Program-made: the position numbers and the translations under genes | The notes under the pieces: generated by a model | Seen by the model: only the letters and a program-made list of their open reading frames with translations | The model's database searches: none | What the model was told of the DNA's origin: nothing | Source: Caryophanales bacterium | GTDB lineage: Bacteria > Bacillota_I > Bacilli_A > RFN20 > CAG-288 | NCBI GenBank assembly: GCA_021621525.1 | Contig: JAJVUU010000047.1 | Span: 1-14,773, forward strand | Length of the DNA stretch: 14,773 nt | Direction of reading: 5' to 3' | Shown here: piece by piece, positions 14,024 through 14,773 of the stretch | Numbering within the stretch: the first letter of the stretch is position 1 | Layout of the letters: the number at the start of each line of letters is the position of its first letter

Positions 14024-14626
14024 TCAGAGGATTCTTTCGGCGACCTTCTCGGTGATAGGCTCGCCTTCCTGGAAGGCAGGCTTATATGCCTTGAACTTGC
14101 CTTCCTTGTAATCCTTGTAGGCAAGCATGGAATTGTGGATGGTTTTGATGGCATCTTCCTTTCCCTTGATGGCAGTGACCTGGGTCACCTTGCCTTCGAG
14201 GTTCTTGTAGACCCTGAAGAAATGACGGATTTCATTTCCGACGAAGGAGGGAAGCTCCTTGATGTCTTCGAAATGGGAATAGAAGGGATCGCCTGTGCAG
14301 ACGGCGACGATCTTCTCATCGATGTATCCCTGGTCAACCATACGGACCATGCCGATAGGTCTTGCTTCTACCTCGCAGAGAGGAACAAGCGGTTCGTCAC
14401 AGAGGACGAGGACGTCCAAAGGGTCATTGTCCTGGGCGAAGGTGAGTGGGATGAAGCCATAGTTTGCCGGATAGTGCGTGGCGGTATATAAGAGACGGTC
14501 AAGCTTGATGAGACCGGTCTTCTTGTCGAGCTCATATTTGCAGTTGGAACCCTTGGGAATCTCGACGACGGCAGTGAAAAGTTCCGGGGTGACTTTGGAA
14601 GAATCCATATCATGCCAAATGTTCAT
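14024..14626 (-). CDS. ppa: Inorganic pyrophosphatase, family I
   Basis: 200 residues from ATG 14626, preceded by AGGAGG at 8 bases; a longer reading to 14668 would include the promoter. It hydrolyses pyrophosphate to two phosphates in the cytoplasm, pulling biosynthetic reactions forward. Family I signatures: GSNCKYELDK (26-35; K30, E32), HYPANYGFIP (51-60), the metal-binding D-x-D-P-L-D (D66, D68, D71) and MVDQGYIDEKI (D98, D103). Size is slightly above the roughly 175 residues of bacterial enzymes because of an extended C-terminus (from about 165, KDYKEGKFKAYKPAFQEGE). It is a single-gene unit with its own promoter and terminator. Many Bacillota use the unrelated family II enzyme instead; this one is clearly family I. 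Confidence 0.93.
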   Translation of the reverse strand: MNIWHDMDSSKVTPELFTAVVEIPKGSNCKYELDKKTGLIKLDRLLYTATHYPANYGFIPLTFAQDNDPLDVLVLCDEPLVPLCEVEARPIGMVRMVDQGYIDEKIVAVCTGDPFYSHFEDIKELPSFVGNEIRHFFRVYKNLEGKVTQVTAIKGKEDAIKTIHNSMLAYKDYKEGKFKAYKPAFQEGEPITEKVAERIL

Positions 14627-14666
14627 GTTAAAAACCTCCTGGTTAAGAATATAGGTGAATTGAAAC

Positions 14667-14695
14667 ATTTTAGTTCATGATTGCATATACTTCAA
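14667..14695 (-). promoter_or_regulatory. Promoter of the pyrophosphatase gene
   Basis: On the minus strand TTGAAG (14695-14690), a 17-base spacer and TAAAAT (14672-14667). Start of transcription would be near 14660, leaving a leader of about 34 bases that ends in AGGAGG. Confidence 0.6.
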
Positions 14696-14726
14696 GAAAA
14701 AAACTGCCACCTATAGGACAATGTCA

Positions 14727-14773
14727 TTAACTTAAGGCATTGACTACGGAGAAGCCAGATCGCGGCAGCTCAG
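14727..14773 (-). other. Possible 3' end of a minus-strand gene at the right edge
   Basis: A minus-strand frame open from the right edge reads ELPRSGFSVVNALS and stops at TAA 14729-14727; a T-rich run follows 20 bases later. It may be the tail of a transposase or other gene continuing beyond the window, but 15 codons are too few to decide. Confidence 0.2.

Noticed and set aside
1..14773. CRISPR arrays, tRNA, rRNA, known riboswitches or phage genes
   Set aside because: No regularly spaced repeats, cloverleaf sequences, conserved leader structures or phage structural genes were recognised by eye.

Overview
The window looks like a chromosomal stretch of a Bacillota bacterium with moderate GC. 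The clues are strong AGGAGG-type ribosome binding sites, CsoR/CopZ/CopA copper control, a YolD plus UvrX-type polymerase pair, and an AAA ATPase (DUF4143 type) relic common in gut Firmicutes. An Erysipelotrichales-like gut or oral anaerobe is my guess from overall gene style; no rRNA or marker gene is present to prove it.

Left part (1-900): a mobile-element zone. The 5' part of a zinc-ribbon transposase (IS1595/ISXO2-like) runs off the left edge on the minus strand, with a hairpin enclosing its start codon. Diverging from it is an N-terminal stub of a second, IS4-like transposase. Positions 1000-5950 are plus strand except for one relic: a short, divergent tocopherol cyclase-like protein; an iron-containing alcohol dehydrogenase with its own promoter, a Rex-like palindrome in its leader and a strong terminator; a minus-strand AAA ATPase pseudogene reduced to its two ends; a membrane acyltransferase-3-like protein with a doubtful N-terminus; and a lactate/2-hydroxyacid dehydrogenase.

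Middle (5929-10738, minus strand): six genes packed end to end with overlaps or gaps of a few bases. In transcription order these are a DUF1653 protein, a zinc-ribbon Nudix hydrolase, a second iron-dependent alcohol dehydrogenase, an unrecognised multi-pass membrane protein, a UvrX/UmuC-like Y-family DNA polymerase, and a YolD-like partner. One extended -10 promoter lies in front of the first gene. The last gene overlaps the 3' end of the convergent lactate dehydrogenase-like gene.

Right (10829-14773, minus strand): a copper-resistance operon copA-copZ-csoR with a clear promoter and a CsoR-type C/G-rich palindrome at the transcription start, closed by a terminator. The Cu(I) ATPase carries a metal-binding HMA domain at each end. 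Upstream is a family I inorganic pyrophosphatase with its own promoter and terminator. The extreme right edge may hold the 3' tail of another gene, perhaps another insertion sequence.

Taken together this is ordinary housekeeping and stress genes (fermentative NADH reoxidation, translesion DNA synthesis, copper efflux, pyrophosphate removal) beside decaying mobile and accessory DNA. I see no CRISPR array, tRNA, rRNA or prophage. The least explained unit is the six-gene operon joining the translesion polymerase to a Nudix enzyme, an alcohol dehydrogenase and an unknown membrane protein.
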